Assembly: GCA_965178585.1 (NCBI GenBank)
Contig: OZ238267.1
Span: forward strand, 1,302,001-1,366,000
Origin: Marifrigoribacter sp965178585
Lineage (GTDB): Bacteria; Bacteroidota; Bacteroidia; Flavobacteriales; Flavobacteriaceae
Direction: 5' to 3'
DNA length: 64,000 nt
Under the pieces are notes generated by a model. The model made no database searches, was not told the DNA's origin, and saw only the letters and a program-made list of their open reading frames with translations. A program made the position numbers and the translations under genes. Below, piece by piece: positions 63,974 through 64,000 of this stretch (positions are counted from its first letter, which is position 1; each line of letters begins with the position of its first letter).

Positions 63974-64000
63974 AGTGTAACAAATTGGACGGTAAATGTA

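Noticed and set aside
1..64000. CRISPR array or insertion sequence
   Set aside because: No regularly spaced direct repeats and no transposase reading frame could be found in the window.

Overview
The window is AT-rich DNA from a Bacteroidota bacterium, almost certainly a marine-type Flavobacteriaceae. The evidence is the repeated promoter element TAnnTTTG (the Bacteroidota -7 box), A-rich leaders instead of strong Shine-Dalgarno sites, proteins with type IX secretion (T9SS) C-terminal sorting domains, a TonB-dependent receptor paired with a DUF4249 lipoprotein, and lineage families such as DUF6428 and DUF6952. No intact rRNA, tRNA, CRISPR array or insertion sequence was seen.

Layout. (1) 1-9350 looks like the right end of a genomic island. 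It holds a type I restriction-modification operon (hsdR cut by the window edge, then hsdM and hsdS). Four more genes follow in tight succession: a pentapeptide-like membrane protein, a PD-(D/E)XK/DUF5655 protein and two very small membrane proteins. After them come two non-coding stretches rich in long inverted repeats around an excisionase-like HTH gene, two lineage-specific unknown genes, and a possible attachment site with 8-bp direct repeats and a tRNA-3'-end-like sequence directly before a strong terminator. (2) 9400-12620: DUF4249 lipoprotein and TonB receptor. (3) 12800-15330: arsenic resistance operon arsR-DUF6428-arsC-acr3 with a palindromic operator on the promoter. (4) 15400-17340: nitroreductase-family enzyme and a DegT-type aminotransferase. 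(5) 17400-23600, minus strand: ribB with a decayed RibA domain, an LptF/G permease, lolA, ftsK, dgkA. (6) 23660-25490: peroxide-defence operon (peroxiredoxin, thioredoxin, DUF6952, tpx). (7) 25600-34350: NhaC antiporter, a 979-residue T9SS-secreted protein, a methionine gamma-lyase-like enzyme divergent from an Lrp regulator, a CPBP membrane protease and a large FAD protein. (8) 34400-42380: lpdA, a broken T9SS gene, pabB, tilS, dsbD. (9) 42660-48675: glycolytic cluster pfkA-gap-sugar kinase-pgi, then comM. (10) 48700-64000: a secreted propeller-like protein, a TPR hybrid histidine kinase with a receiver partner, an NhaC-type transporter with a trans-sulfuration enzyme, alkB, an M16 peptidase, a four-gene cassette (118-aa unknown, 7-TM protein, histidine kinase, LuxR regulator), rluA and panB.

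Most of the window is conserved core genome. The best candidates for something undescribed are the accessory genes fused translationally to the type I RM operon with the structured non-coding DNA behind them (4.4-8.0 kb), the island boundary (9.25-9.38 kb), and the 7-TM/histidine kinase cassette (59.8-62.4 kb). All functional statements are inferred from motifs and context; no database search was possible.
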